NCBI GenBank assembly: GCA_021821085.1 | Contig: JAKACV010000001.1 | Span: forward strand, 26,630-90,629 | DNA: 64,000 nt | Source: Bacillota bacterium | GTDB taxonomy: Bacteria; Bacillota; Bacilli; Alicyclobacillales; SLC66 | Direction: 5' to 3' | Shown: in pieces, positions 29,697 through 38,133 of the stretch | Numbering within the stretch: the first letter of the stretch is position 1 | Layout: each line of letters opens with the position of its first letter | The notes under the pieces: generated by a model | What the model was told of the DNA's origin: nothing | Database searches by the model: none | What the model saw: the letters and a program-made list of their open reading frames with translations, nothing else | Translations under genes and position numbers: made by a program

Positions 29697-30920
29697 CTAG
29701 CGATTTAGCTCATCCAGTGCAAAAACACGATGAACTTGATTCACAGCCTCATGAAGCTGCTCATTTGCAATCACGCACGATACTTTGATCTCAGATGTAC
29801 TCACCATTTTAATTTCTGCACCAACCGTCTCAAGAGCAGCGAACATTTGGGCTGCGACGCCAGGATTTGTAATCATCCCCGCTCCGACGATCGACACCTT
29901 GGAGAGCTCAAGTTCCTGCATGATTTCACGATACCCAAGCAGTGCCTTCAATCCCTCACAAATGCGAATAGCCCGTTCAACGTCAGCTTCTGCGACCGTA
30001 AACGAGACATCAACTTCACCCGTTTTGACAACACTTTGTACAATCACGTCCACATTCACCTGTTCCTGCGCAAGCGCTGTGAACATTTCACTCAAATGAT
30101 GTTGCATGGTGGGAATTCCAAGCACTGCGATGCGCGCAACTTCTTTTTCAGTCGCTACGCCTGTTACGATACGCATCCCTTCCATTGTCGCCATATCAGT
30201 AATCACCGTTCCCTCCGCTTGAGTAAAGCTAGATCGCACGACGAGTGTAACCCCATGCTGTTTTGACGTTTCTACCGCACGTGGATGCAAAACCTGCGAA
30301 CCCAGTGTGGCCAGTTCCAACATTTCTTCATAAGAGATCACAGAAAGTTTACCTGCAACAGGAACTACCCGTGGATCCGCCGTATAAACACCTTCTACAT
30401 CCGTATAGATTTCACAGCGATCAGCCCGTAATGCAGCTGCAATGGCCACCGCAGTCGTATCTGACCCCCCACGTCCAAGCGTCGTGATTTCACCGTCATG
30501 AATCCCTTGAAAGCCTGCAATTACAGGTACAATACCGCTCGCAAGCAATGCATCTAAGCGCGCCGTATCAATCGATTCAATGCGAGCCGCACCATGTACT
30601 GCTTCCGTACGGATCCCCGCCTGCCAACCCGTCATAGATTGCGACTGAATTCCTTTCGCTTGAAGCGCCATTGCTACTAGAGCAATTGAAACTTGTTCTC
30701 CTGTCGCTAACAAAGCATCCATTTCACGACGATTGGGTTCGTTCATCATCTGATTTGCTAGGTCTACAAGACCATCCGTGGAATGACCCATGGCAGAAAC
30801 AACAACCACACAGCGGATTCCCGATTGCACCGTCGCTGCAACTCGTTCTGCCACCGCACGAATCCGTTCCGCGGTGCCAACGGATGTCCCCCCGTATTTT
30901 TGTACAATGACCGTCATCAT
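29697..30920 (-). CDS. lysC: Aspartokinase
   Basis: It phosphorylates aspartate as the first step to lysine, threonine, methionine and, in spore formers, dipicolinate. The catalytic N-terminus has VQKYGGTSVG, and GGSDTTAVAIAAALRADRCEIYTDVEGVYTADPR follows. Two ACT domains at the C-terminus (after about residue 265; QSVVKTGEVDVSFTV, SIVGAGMITNPGVAAQMF) bind the feedback effector. The length of 407 residues matches the lysine-sensitive isoform type, and an internal start for a separate beta subunit is likely in this class. The SD AGGAG precedes tandem ATGs. The leader is about 100 bp, too short for a lysine riboswitch. Confidence 0.95.
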   Translation of the reverse strand: MMTVIVQKYGGTSVGTAERIRAVAERVAATVQSGIRCVVVVSAMGHSTDGLVDLANQMMNEPNRREMDALLATGEQVSIALVAMALQAKGIQSQSMTGWQAGIRTEAVHGAARIESIDTARLDALLASGIVPVIAGFQGIHDGEITTLGRGGSDTTAVAIAAALRADRCEIYTDVEGVYTADPRVVPVAGKLSVISYEEMLELATLGSQVLHPRAVETSKQHGVTLVVRSSFTQAEGTVITDMATMEGMRIVTGVATEKEVARIAVLGIPTMQHHLSEMFTALAQEQVNVDVIVQSVVKTGEVDVSFTVAEADVERAIRICEGLKALLGYREIMQELELSKVSIVGAGMITNPGVAAQMFAALETVGAEIKMVSTSEIKVSCVIANEQLHEAVNQVHRVFALDELNR

Positions 30921-31025
30921 TACACTCCTATCTCTTTTTCATAAGATTGCATAGTTATGCAAGACATCCTATCATATTTTCGACTAAACGCTAACCCATT
31001 CCAGTACAGTATCCTAAAAAACATA

Positions 31026-31068
31026 CAAAAACCCGTGCCGCCAACAGTTGAATCAATCGGCAACACGG
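31026..31068 (-). terminator. Rho-independent terminator of the PspA-YbjQ group
   Basis: On the minus strand CCGTGTTGCC and GGCGGCACGG form a 10-bp stem with two wobble pairs, followed by GTTTTTG. It lies about 40 bp past the stop codon of the PspA-like gene. Confidence 0.85.
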
Positions 31069-31107
31069 ATCCCGTCTACATCATGCACTTTTTTTGCAAG
31101 AGCCTGC

Positions 31108-31716
31108 TTATTCGCCGTCTTTTGTCTCTCGTAACAAGCGTTCAAATTCCTGATCAATAGACTCTGTCAATTCCACGCGCGCTTCAGCTAACCGCGCTTC
31201 ATCTTGCGCCTTCGTCAATACGTTTTCTTTCGCATCTTGCGCCATGGCTAACGCCTTTTGTACAGCGAGCGCCCCCTGCGCTGAAGCTAATCGCGTTTGC
31301 GCCTCATCGCGCGCGTCGCGAAACGCTCGAACATGCTCACTTAGTTCTTCCACCGCATCCTGTAAATGCTCCAATTTCTGCTGTAACGTCTGCTCGTGTT
31401 CCTTCAATGCAACTCGTTTTTCTTTCAACGGTTGACGCTTTTGCAAGCGTTCGCGCGCACGCACTTCATCTCCTTGCTGCAGTGCCTGCTTTGCCTCGTC
31501 TTCATACCCAGCGAGACGTACGTCCAGTTGTTCAATCTCGTGCTGCACCCGCACCTTTGCCGCAGCGATCTCCCCAACCATCCGCTTCACTTCGCCCACC
31601 TGTACAATCATCTCTTGAAAAGTGATTTGTACTTGCATATGCGGATCGTTATGCTGCTCTTTACGGTCCTCTATACCTGCTTGCACAATCTTTGCGGCGC
31701 GTTTAAAAATCCCCAT
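31108..31716 (-). CDS. PspA/IM30-like coiled-coil protein (short form)
   Basis: The N-terminus MGIFKRAAKIVQAGIEDR matches the amphipathic membrane-binding helix of PspA/Vipp1 proteins, and the remainder is nearly continuous charged coiled coil (about 45-195). PspA proteins bind stressed membranes from the cytoplasmic side and form ESCRT-III-like assemblies. At 202 residues it is somewhat shorter than the usual 220-230. ATG 31716 has GGAGG 8 nt upstream; the ORF's extra five residues are not needed. It is last in a unit with two YbjQ-type genes, which suggests an envelope-stress module. Confidence 0.82.
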   Translation of the reverse strand: MGIFKRAAKIVQAGIEDRKEQHNDPHMQVQITFQEMIVQVGEVKRMVGEIAAAKVRVQHEIEQLDVRLAGYEDEAKQALQQGDEVRARERLQKRQPLKEKRVALKEHEQTLQQKLEHLQDAVEELSEHVRAFRDARDEAQTRLASAQGALAVQKALAMAQDAKENVLTKAQDEARLAEARVELTESIDQEFERLLRETKDGE

Positions 31717-31767
31717 GCAATCCGCCTCCATAAGACTGTCTTCACATAAACAACGACAAACGCCCTG

Positions 31768-32583
31768 TTAGTCGTTAAGTGAGAGTACAATTTGCGGTGT
31801 GGGAATCGTGTGATCACTCGAAGTGGGAACCACTGCAGTTCCGACAGCAAAAAACTCGATCACGTGACTCCCCCAACCATGACTTTTTTCGTGCAAATGA
31901 ACACCTACAATCCCCTCCGCCTTTGCACTATGCGCCTCCGTTTGCATGCGTTCCATAGCCAATTCGCGCGCATCGTAGAGTGCCTGCGTAAAGTTGGTCA
32001 TCTCGCAATTTTGCCCTGCCGTACGCAAAAACTGACGAAATCCTTGATGCGCCACATGATACACACAGCTACCCATGACGAGCGAAAGAGGACGATAACC
32101 CGCGCGCAACAATGCCCAAAAATCTTGACCAGACAAGTCACTTGTAAATGGCTTGCCATTTGCCATGCGATAATTGCCTTTATTGCGCGCAGCAACGGCG
32201 GTTCCGACAGCGATAAATTCAGCGAGATCTTCGCCCCATTCATACCGTCCAACCTCAAGACGAACGCCTACTACACCGTCCGCACCAAGGGATTGCGCCT
32301 CTTCCTCCATGCGCGACATAGCAAGTTCACGAGCATGGTACATCGCTTGACTCAGCACTTGCATCTCTTCATTGTTGCGAAAGTTCGCTTGTTGAAACCC
32401 AATGTGATAAATCGAACTCCCAACGACCATGCCAATTGGTTCAAAACCTGCTTCGCGCACAAGTAAAAACTCATTGACCGTAAGATCACTTGTAAATACA
32501 CCACCAGGATGATTGGCATCCCTCAATCCGGCCAGACGTTCTAGCGCATGTTTTGGTAAATCATTAAACTGCTGATCTGCCAT
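31768..32583 (-). CDS. Tandem YbjQ/UPF0145-domain protein (271 residues)
   Basis: The protein is made of two copies of a YbjQ-like domain. Repeat 1 (about 20-130) has TVNEFLLVREAGFEPIGMVV and GADGVVGVRLEVG, and repeat 2 (about 148-260) has SGQDFWALLRAGYRPLSLVM and KAEGIVGVHLHE. In single-domain YbjQ proteins these form a pentameric ring of unknown function; the domain is sometimes called heavy-metal-binding without firm proof. It lies 30 bp downstream of a second tandem-domain paralogue and 50 bp upstream of the PspA-like gene. Confidence 0.82.
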   Translation of the reverse strand: MADQQFNDLPKHALERLAGLRDANHPGGVFTSDLTVNEFLLVREAGFEPIGMVVGSSIYHIGFQQANFRNNEEMQVLSQAMYHARELAMSRMEEEAQSLGADGVVGVRLEVGRYEWGEDLAEFIAVGTAVAARNKGNYRMANGKPFTSDLSGQDFWALLRAGYRPLSLVMGSCVYHVAHQGFRQFLRTAGQNCEMTNFTQALYDARELAMERMQTEAHSAKAEGIVGVHLHEKSHGWGSHVIEFFAVGTAVVPTSSDHTIPTPQIVLSLND

Positions 32584-32613
32584 AGCTCGAGCCTCCTATG
32601 TACATCACATGAT

Positions 32614-33606
32614 TTATGAATTCAAGTCAAACACTGACTCAATCGTCAGATGTGTCGCCGCATGAGGTTCAACCTGCAAAATTGCTGTTCCCAACGTGGT
32701 GACCTCTATAATGTGATCGATAATCTCCTCGCCTTCTTCCGTCGCAGCGCCCCTAGACACTTCCTCAACGCGCAAGGCAAAGTCAGCCCCAACCACTCCT
32801 GTTGCACCAAGCCGCGCCATATCCTCACGTAACTTACGCATCGCGAGATGCCTCGCTTGATACACCCCCTGCGTAAAACCTCGCATCTCCTGATTGTACC
32901 AACTGTGCTCTTGACGCATGTCATACCAATCGGTCTGCAAGTAGTACACAGTGGCGCCCAAAGCCAACCCAACAGGCAATTGCCCTGCGGCAATCAGACG
33001 AACAAAATCTTGACCGGACACTGAACAGATCACCGGTGTGTCGAACTTTGGCAGACCCTCAATTTGCACCGCCGTCCCGAAACACACAAATTCAATTATC
33101 CCATCCTTTGGCTCATACCCTTTTGCATCCATCCGAAATCCTACTACTGCATTGGCGCCAAGCATGGCCGCCTCTTGCAACAAACGAGTGATTGCAAGCC
33201 TTCGTCCTTCATAGAGCGCTCGGGTAGGCGCTTGCAACTCCCGCGAAGCCGAAAAATATCCACCAAAGCCCGTTGCAGTCGGTGTGCTTACATACCCTAT
33301 CTGATAATAGGAACTGCCCATCACCTGCCCAAGCGGTTGCAATTTATAACGCTTGAGTGACAGCCACTCGTTGACACTCAAGTCACTGGTCCATGGTAGT
33401 TGCTGTGCACGTTGACTTGTCAACCGCTGGACGACATTTGGCGGCAGTTGTCCATGTTCAAGCGCCTGCAATGTACGCGCCGACCGCTCCATTTCCTCTT
33501 GTCTTAACCTTTGTAAATCCAATTTTGGCGGCAATGAGCGATTCACTGCTCCATCTTGCTCATCTTCGCGCTTACCTGACAAAAAGCCAAAGCGTAAACG
33601 GAACAT
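32614..33606 (-). CDS. Tandem YbjQ/UPF0145-domain protein (330 residues)
   Basis: It has the same two-domain build as the downstream paralogue. It carries a charged N-terminal extension of about 70 residues (lysine/arginine- and glutamine-rich) and then SVNEWLSLKRYKLQPLGQVMG and GANAVVGFRMDAKG in the first domain, and SGQDFVRLIAAGQLPVGLALG and GATGVVGADFALRV in the second. No membrane helix is visible. The two genes probably arose by tandem duplication and may form hetero-oligomers. The function is unknown; the link to PspA is by position only. Confidence 0.8.
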   Translation of the reverse strand: MFRLRFGFLSGKREDEQDGAVNRSLPPKLDLQRLRQEEMERSARTLQALEHGQLPPNVVQRLTSQRAQQLPWTSDLSVNEWLSLKRYKLQPLGQVMGSSYYQIGYVSTPTATGFGGYFSASRELQAPTRALYEGRRLAITRLLQEAAMLGANAVVGFRMDAKGYEPKDGIIEFVCFGTAVQIEGLPKFDTPVICSVSGQDFVRLIAAGQLPVGLALGATVYYLQTDWYDMRQEHSWYNQEMRGFTQGVYQARHLAMRKLREDMARLGATGVVGADFALRVEEVSRGAATEEGEEIIDHIIEVTTLGTAILQVEPHAATHLTIESVFDLNS

Positions 33607-33648
33607 TTCCCCACCTCCGCACGCGCATCATTCATCGCATTTCCTACA

Positions 33649-34029
33649 TTATAACAAAAAATCTTCAAGAGACTGTCGCGTCTCTTCATGTTCATTTGCA
33701 TATACACCAATGGATTGGGATAACTCATGTAACCATTCTTTCACTGATAAAACTTCACTGGAAAGTACGATCCCGCGAACTGTTTTCGCCTTGCGAGCAA
33801 CTATTTTGGCTCCATCAAGCGTAACAATAAAAGTATCTGCTCCTAATTGCAATTCAATCTTTACAACATGCTGAACTTTGCTAAACAATTTTCGATTCCG
33901 TGTAACTACAACCACATCAGGAAGCGATTTTTCCAAACGGACGGCAAGTGCTTCAATATAAGCAAGTTCATCATCATGGTTGTGCCGCCATGATGCGGCA
34001 TTTAAATCAAACTGAAGGTCGTTCTCCAT
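33649..34029 (-). CDS. Hypothetical protein, 126 residues, start of the PspA-YbjQ group
   Basis: I do not recognise the family. It is a soluble alpha/beta protein: an acidic N-terminal helix (DDELAYIEALAVRLEKSL), a run of strands (DVVVVTRNRKLF, VVKIELQLGADTFIVTLDG, RGIVLSSEVLS) and two C-terminal helices. It lies 43 bp upstream of the first YbjQ-type gene on the same strand and is probably co-transcribed. It could be an accessory component of that envelope-stress module. Confidence 0.65.
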   Translation of the reverse strand: MENDLQFDLNAASWRHNHDDELAYIEALAVRLEKSLPDVVVVTRNRKLFSKVQHVVKIELQLGADTFIVTLDGAKIVARKAKTVRGIVLSSEVLSVKEWLHELSQSIGVYANEHEETRQSLEDFLL

Positions 34030-34098
34030 CGTCGTCTCACCACCCTCGACGAAACTACACGTGCACTACCTTACATACGCAAAAAACGACAAAAGGTT

Positions 34099-34908
34099 TC
34101 ATCGTTTTTTCCTTGTTTCCCTATCTTGACGCAGTTTTTTTTGCGAGCGCACATATGCGAGCGCATTCTCTACGCCCTCCCATGAATTCCGAAAAACTGC
34201 AGTATATCGAATAGCCTCAGATTCATCCCCCGGAGTTGCTTCACGTGGCATTGTCTGCGGAAGTTCACGTAGTTGCAAAAGATAATCCAGGACAAATACA
34301 TTGTGTCTACGTGCTGCTAAAAATGCCGAGCGCGACATTAATGAATCCCCCTGCAGGGCGAAGATAGCGAGTAATTTACCATAAAGAAAGACTGTAGATT
34401 GCTCCTCCTCATAGCTCTCTATCAAATCATAGGCATCTTGGAAGCGATGGTCATCGAGCATCGCCTTTAAAAGAATATACCGAATGCCCTGCGGATCTGT
34501 GCGATTCAGTTCCAGCGTTTCACTAAACACCCGAACTGCCTCATCTCGCTCGCCAATTTCCCATAAAACTTGACCGTAGGCCGAACACGCCTGCATATAT
34601 GGGCGTGTTTCCGGTAAAGTCCCAAACTCTCCTTTCCACTCTTCCCTATGATCTGCAAATAGGCGATCTCCTGCAGCCACTGCCTCACGCAAATACTCTT
34701 TGCTTTCCTCAAAGTTATCTGCAGCATCCTGAGCGAGCAATAACCACGCTTCTATACAATTATGCGAAAGTTCCAATGCTTGCTTCGCAATATCCGCGCG
34801 CCGATTTGGATCTAATTCGCCTATAGCCTTCTGTAATAAGTCAGTTGCTTCAGTTAAACCCACTAGTTGATCTTGCGATCCTACTGTCGGTTGCCCCTTC
34901 TTTACCAC
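34099..34908 (-). CDS. TPR-like (ST7-type) repeat protein
   Basis: The 269-residue helical protein has tetratricopeptide-like pairs. Residues about 20-140 include IAKQALELSHNCIEAWLLLAQ and CSAYGQVLWEIGERDEAVRVFSETLELNRTDPQGIRYILL, the last part being close to the ST7-like signature. The C-terminus is Lys/Arg-rich. Such proteins act as scaffolds; the partners here are unknown. It lies 70 bp upstream of the 126-residue ORF and 160 bp downstream of the diiron protein gene on the same strand. Confidence 0.72.
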   Translation of the reverse strand: MVKKGQPTVGSQDQLVGLTEATDLLQKAIGELDPNRRADIAKQALELSHNCIEAWLLLAQDAADNFEESKEYLREAVAAGDRLFADHREEWKGEFGTLPETRPYMQACSAYGQVLWEIGERDEAVRVFSETLELNRTDPQGIRYILLKAMLDDHRFQDAYDLIESYEEEQSTVFLYGKLLAIFALQGDSLMSRSAFLAARRHNVFVLDYLLQLRELPQTMPREATPGDESEAIRYTAVFRNSWEGVENALAYVRSQKKLRQDRETRKKR

Positions 34909-35070
34909 ACATTCTCCTCCTACCGCCTGACCACTGCCAAATCAAGTTCACTTTTAAATCGAACTCTGTCAGGCGCTACCCTCGTATACCATTATCATAA
35001 CACAAGAAAGCCATCCATCCCTCACAAGAAGGTCGATCATAGAAGGTAAAGAACTATCTATAAAGCATCA

Positions 35071-35895
35071 TCAAACTTCTTCATTTTGCATTTCCATGAT
35101 CTCCGAATGTTCACGCGCCTCCTCTTCGCGTAATTGAGCCATCCGCTCATCCTTATCCAATCCCATTATATGAACTTTTTTCTCAATATCGTGAGTTAAT
35201 TCTTGAAGAATCTGATATCCATCAATCCCTACAATTCTTGCCTCATCCTGCAATCTTTTCAACATGCCCTGCATGATAAAAAGCAAATCATCACGCATAG
35301 TTAACAATCGATCTCGGACCTCATGAGGCATCTCATCGCGCAAAGAGCCGATATAATATTCCGCAAAGGCCTGATGGCGAGCCTCATCCAATATAATTCG
35401 CGTAGATAACTGTCCGAATAACGTATTGGGGAATAATTTGCGAAATGCACCATAAAAGTTTTTTGCAAACAAATCGCTAATTAAAATACCGAAAAGCCAA
35501 TCCAGCCTGTTTTTCGACTTCAATAATCGATAATGATAACGAAACATCTCACGCAAATCCCGCAGTTCAAGGGGTCTTTTCCCAATCAAACGATAGACCT
35601 TTGTGAGCATTTCAAAATGCCGAGCTTCATCTAACATAAACGTTGTAATATACAGTTGTGCACTCGTCTCATGAGCTTCAACAAAGTGAGGTAAAATGGT
35701 TGAAGCACCCAGCATAGCCGTTTGTTCCCCTAGATAGACAGGAGTTAAAATATGTGCAAACGCTGTGGCTTCCGCATCGTCAAGATGAAATGAAAGTTCC
35801 CAATCGAAATCACTGGAGGACCATTGGCCTTTAACCCCTTTGTGAAATAGCTGAAGAATCGGATCCTCTTCATTTAGGTCAGGATATACGCGCAA
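35071..35895 (-). CDS. Ferritin-like diiron protein (R2/oxidase-like)
   Basis: A four-helix ferritin-like fold carries two iron-binding repeats: Glu in LGEQTAML with FMLDEARHFEML, and later IILDEARHQAFAEYY, the E/DEARH pattern of ribonucleotide-reductase R2-like oxidases and related N-oxygenases. No nrdA-type large subunit lies nearby and the length (274 residues) is shorter than NrdB. A stand-alone diiron oxidase or oxygenase of unknown substrate is therefore more likely than a class I RNR subunit. The acidic C-terminal tail is rich in Glu. The short gap 35896-36014 holds nothing clear. Confidence 0.82.
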   Translation of the reverse strand: MRVYPDLNEEDPILQLFHKGVKGQWSSSDFDWELSFHLDDAEATAFAHILTPVYLGEQTAMLGASTILPHFVEAHETSAQLYITTFMLDEARHFEMLTKVYRLIGKRPLELRDLREMFRYHYRLLKSKNRLDWLFGILISDLFAKNFYGAFRKLFPNTLFGQLSTRIILDEARHQAFAEYYIGSLRDEMPHEVRDRLLTMRDDLLFIMQGMLKRLQDEARIVGIDGYQILQELTHDIEKKVHIMGLDKDERMAQLREEEAREHSEIMEMQNEEV

Positions 35896-36014
35896 CGTGA
35901 TCGTCCCCCCTCACAAAAATCTACATCTTTCCATTTTATTGTACTCTGTGAACGGGGGACAGACAACCGCAAGGCGAAGATTAGATCGATTTACCCGATG
36001 GTTGATCCGGTATC

Positions 36015-36317
36015 TTATCCCCGTAGCACACGATTTTGTTTCGATAAATCCTCTGTTGTTTTATTGAATGAACTTTTTGTGGAGGATAAGTCATAACGGG
36101 AACGACTCATCTTACGTTCCTTGTCAGCCCCTAGAACAAACCACAAATTCGCCCCCATAACAAGCAGCGCAAAAGAAACCCATACGATCGTAAATACACC
36201 TGCCTGCCCCCGTAGAAAATGGGGTAACCGCGGAAGCATCACATATAATATGCCTAATACAGCGAGCACATATAAACCAGACACGCCTGGTCTCACACGT
36301 TTAGTTGGTCGAAACAT
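36015..36317 (-). CDS. Small two-helix membrane protein
   Basis: The 100-residue product has two hydrophobic segments (GLYVLAVLGILYVMLPRL and VFTIVWVSFALLVMGANLWFVLG) and a basic, serine-rich C-terminus. It is unrecognised beyond that. ATG 36317 is preceded by GGGGGG; the ORF's first 13 residues are not needed. It stands alone between the diiron gene and the divergent DUF3243 gene. Confidence 0.6.
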   Translation of the reverse strand: MFRPTKRVRPGVSGLYVLAVLGILYVMLPRLPHFLRGQAGVFTIVWVSFALLVMGANLWFVLGADKERKMSRSRYDLSSTKSSFNKTTEDLSKQNRVLRG

Positions 36318-36506
36318 AGCCATCCCCCCATTTCCCCATAAAGACAACTCCATCATTGATACCTATGCACTGGCTACACATTTTCAGACCTTAAAAAATC
36401 CCCCTATCTTATGAGGAATCGCCAACATGCCGTGCATAAAAACCAAAACGGACGCAAACAATAGCATAGTATTATAGCAATATGAGTTCTGAGGGGGTAC
36501 ACTTGG

Positions 36507-36821
36507 ATGGATCAAACTCCAGAAAACACGATCAAAAGCTCTGTTGAGCATGCAGTGACGTCCGGTGAAGTATTGGATGATTTTGGAAAATGGCGTGAGT
36601 TTCTCGGAACTCAGGTGCAACGTGCACAGAGCATGGGGGTATCAGAGCAACATATCGACGACGCGGCGTACAAATTGGGCGAATACCTCGCCGGTAAAAT
36701 TGATCCAAAAAATCCACAAGAACGTCTTCTAAAGCAAATGTGGGATGCGAGTCCCAAAGAAGACCAACGTGCTCTCGCGCGAATTATGGTCAACGTGACG
36801 TCCAACCAAACAACGCACTAA
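36507..36821 (+). CDS. DUF3243-family protein
   Basis: The 104-residue soluble protein has the DUF3243 pattern DDFGKWREFLGTQVQRAQSMGVSEQ and LGEYLAGKIDPKNPQERLLKQMWD, as in YmfJ of Bacillus. The family is restricted to spore-forming Firmicutes; its function is not established. GAGGGGG lies about 9 nt before the ATG. It is followed by a palindromic hairpin shared with the convergent hydrolase gene. Confidence 0.88.
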   Translation: MDQTPENTIKSSVEHAVTSGEVLDDFGKWREFLGTQVQRAQSMGVSEQHIDDAAYKLGEYLAGKIDPKNPQERLLKQMWDASPKEDQRALARIMVNVTSNQTTH

Positions 36822-36855
36822 TCGGGGACTGAAATCGTTCAATCTCATAAACCAG

Positions 36856-36900
36856 AATAGATAAGAGCAGAGCCACCGACCAGTTCTGCTCTTATCTATT
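36856..36900. terminator. Bidirectional hairpin, 15-bp perfect stem
   Basis: AATAGATAAGAGCAG and its exact complement CTGCTCTTATCTATT flank a 15-nt loop between the convergent DUF3243 and UPF0173 genes. The A/T-rich stem ends give short U-runs on both transcripts, so it probably terminates both. Confidence 0.7.
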
Positions 36901-36908
36901 GAACACCT

Positions 36909-37592
36909 TCATACAGATATGGTTTCTCCTGGCTTTAACGCCTGTCCTTTGATCCCTTTATGCGCTAACTGACGCACAAACGATGCAGCATCCTGCGCAA
37001 TTAGCGGAAAAGTATCATAGTGCATTGGGATGACTGTCTTCGCTTTGATCCACTCTGCAGCGAGTAAAGCGTCTTCTGGTCCCATCGTGAAATTATCGCC
37101 AATGGGCAAAGCGGCGACATCGATCCGATTTAATTCCCCAAGAAGTTTCATATCACCAAATAACGCTGTATCCCCGGAATGGTAGAATGTTTTCCCAGCT
37201 GCCGAAAATAAAATTCCGGCAGGATTCCCCCCATAGAGCAGCCCAGTTTCCGTTTCAATGGCAGCCCCATGAAAGGCAAGTGTGAACTTCACTCGTCCAA
37301 ATGGAAACACATGTGATCCACCGAGATGCATCGGATGTGTGGGGATGCCTTGTTGTGAAAGCCATGTTGCTAATTCATAAACTGCGACGACTGTAGCTCC
37401 CGTACGCTTTGCGATGGCAATCGTATCACCGACGTGATCGGCATGAGCATGCGTGAGCAAAATCGCATCCGCTTGAACTTCATCCGCCTTGACCGGCGAA
37501 TTCGGATTTCCTGTAAGAAAGGGGTCGAAGAGAATGTGATGCGACTCTGTCTCAACAACAAAACTAGAATGACCAAGATAAGTGATCTTCAT
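36909..37592 (-). CDS. Metallo-beta-lactamase-fold hydrolase, UPF0173
   Basis: The fold starts with MKITYLGHSSFVVET, and the metal motif LTHAHADHVGD (HxHxDH) is intact, with later ligands in FYHSGDTALFGDMK and VIPMHYDTFP. The length of 227 residues and this pattern match UPF0173 proteins such as YtkL. It should bind two metal ions and hydrolyse a small substrate that is not known. It lies downstream of the YlbF-family gene on the same strand. Confidence 0.92.
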   Translation of the reverse strand: MKITYLGHSSFVVETESHHILFDPFLTGNPNSPVKADEVQADAILLTHAHADHVGDTIAIAKRTGATVVAVYELATWLSQQGIPTHPMHLGGSHVFPFGRVKFTLAFHGAAIETETGLLYGGNPAGILFSAAGKTFYHSGDTALFGDMKLLGELNRIDVAALPIGDNFTMGPEDALLAAEWIKAKTVIPMHYDTFPLIAQDAASFVRQLAHKGIKGQALKPGETISV

Positions 37593-37617
37593 CGTACACT
37601 TCTCCTCTGCGCATGAG

Positions 37618-37959
37618 TTATGGTGCGATCATTACCTCTTCAAGTGCATCTGCCAAGATTTTTTGAATGTCTTGTACAATCACTCCAAATTGGTACTCAG
37701 AGCGCAAATAATCACGCACAGTTGTATGCAATTGAAGCACGTCATACAACTTTTGCAATTCCTCCTGATCTTGCTGTGTAGGCTCTTCACCAATCAAGCG
37801 TTTGCGTTCGAAATCCAACTGTTTCATGTGAAAATCTGTGATCATTCGCTTTGCTTGCTCATCGCCGCCCACTTGATCAACAGCGGTTTTCATCATCCGA
37901 AACTCTTCTGAGTCCTTGAGTGCGCGAACTAATTCATGTGCCTTATCATACAGATTCAT
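37618..37959 (-). CDS. YlbF/YmcA-family (DUF964) protein
   Basis: The 113-residue all-helical protein has the family pattern LVRALKDSEEFRMMKTA and YLRSEYQFGVIVQDIQKILADAL. Relatives YlbF and YmcA of Bacillus form the Y-complex that affects RNase Y, biofilm formation and sporulation, and YheA belongs to the same family. Which paralogue this is cannot be told; the cysteines of the Fe-S-binding members are absent, which favours a YheA-like role. Confidence 0.85.
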   Translation of the reverse strand: MNLYDKAHELVRALKDSEEFRMMKTAVDQVGGDEQAKRMITDFHMKQLDFERKRLIGEEPTQQDQEELQKLYDVLQLHTTVRDYLRSEYQFGVIVQDIQKILADALEEVMIAP

Positions 37960-38057
37960 CCAATCCCTCCAACCAGTCGCCTTTCTTCATTACAAGTATA
38001 ATCCATGTCTCTATTACAACAAAGCAGAAAACATTTTATAAAGTTACTCAACTGACT

Positions 38058-38085
38058 TTGTCCAGGTCTTTATTTCTGGCATAAT
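38058..38085 (+). promoter_or_regulatory. Sigma-A-like promoter of tkt-tal
   Basis: TTGTCC, a 16-bp spacer and CATAAT end 48 bp before the tkt start codon. Both hexamers are close to consensus. Confidence 0.55.
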
Positions 38086-38133
38086 AGAATCATTATGGTG
38101 AAATAGTGCCTTCAAGGAGGACGATGCGAATTT

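Noticed and set aside
30921-31107. Lysine riboswitch upstream of lysC
   Set aside because: The leader between the upstream gene's terminator and lysC is only about 100 bp and shows no multi-helix structure; the one strong hairpin there is the terminator of the PspA-like gene.
31792-32466. Plus-strand ORF of 224 residues
   Set aside because: It is antisense to the tandem YbjQ-domain gene, is rich in His, Arg and Cys as shadows usually are, and has no SD.
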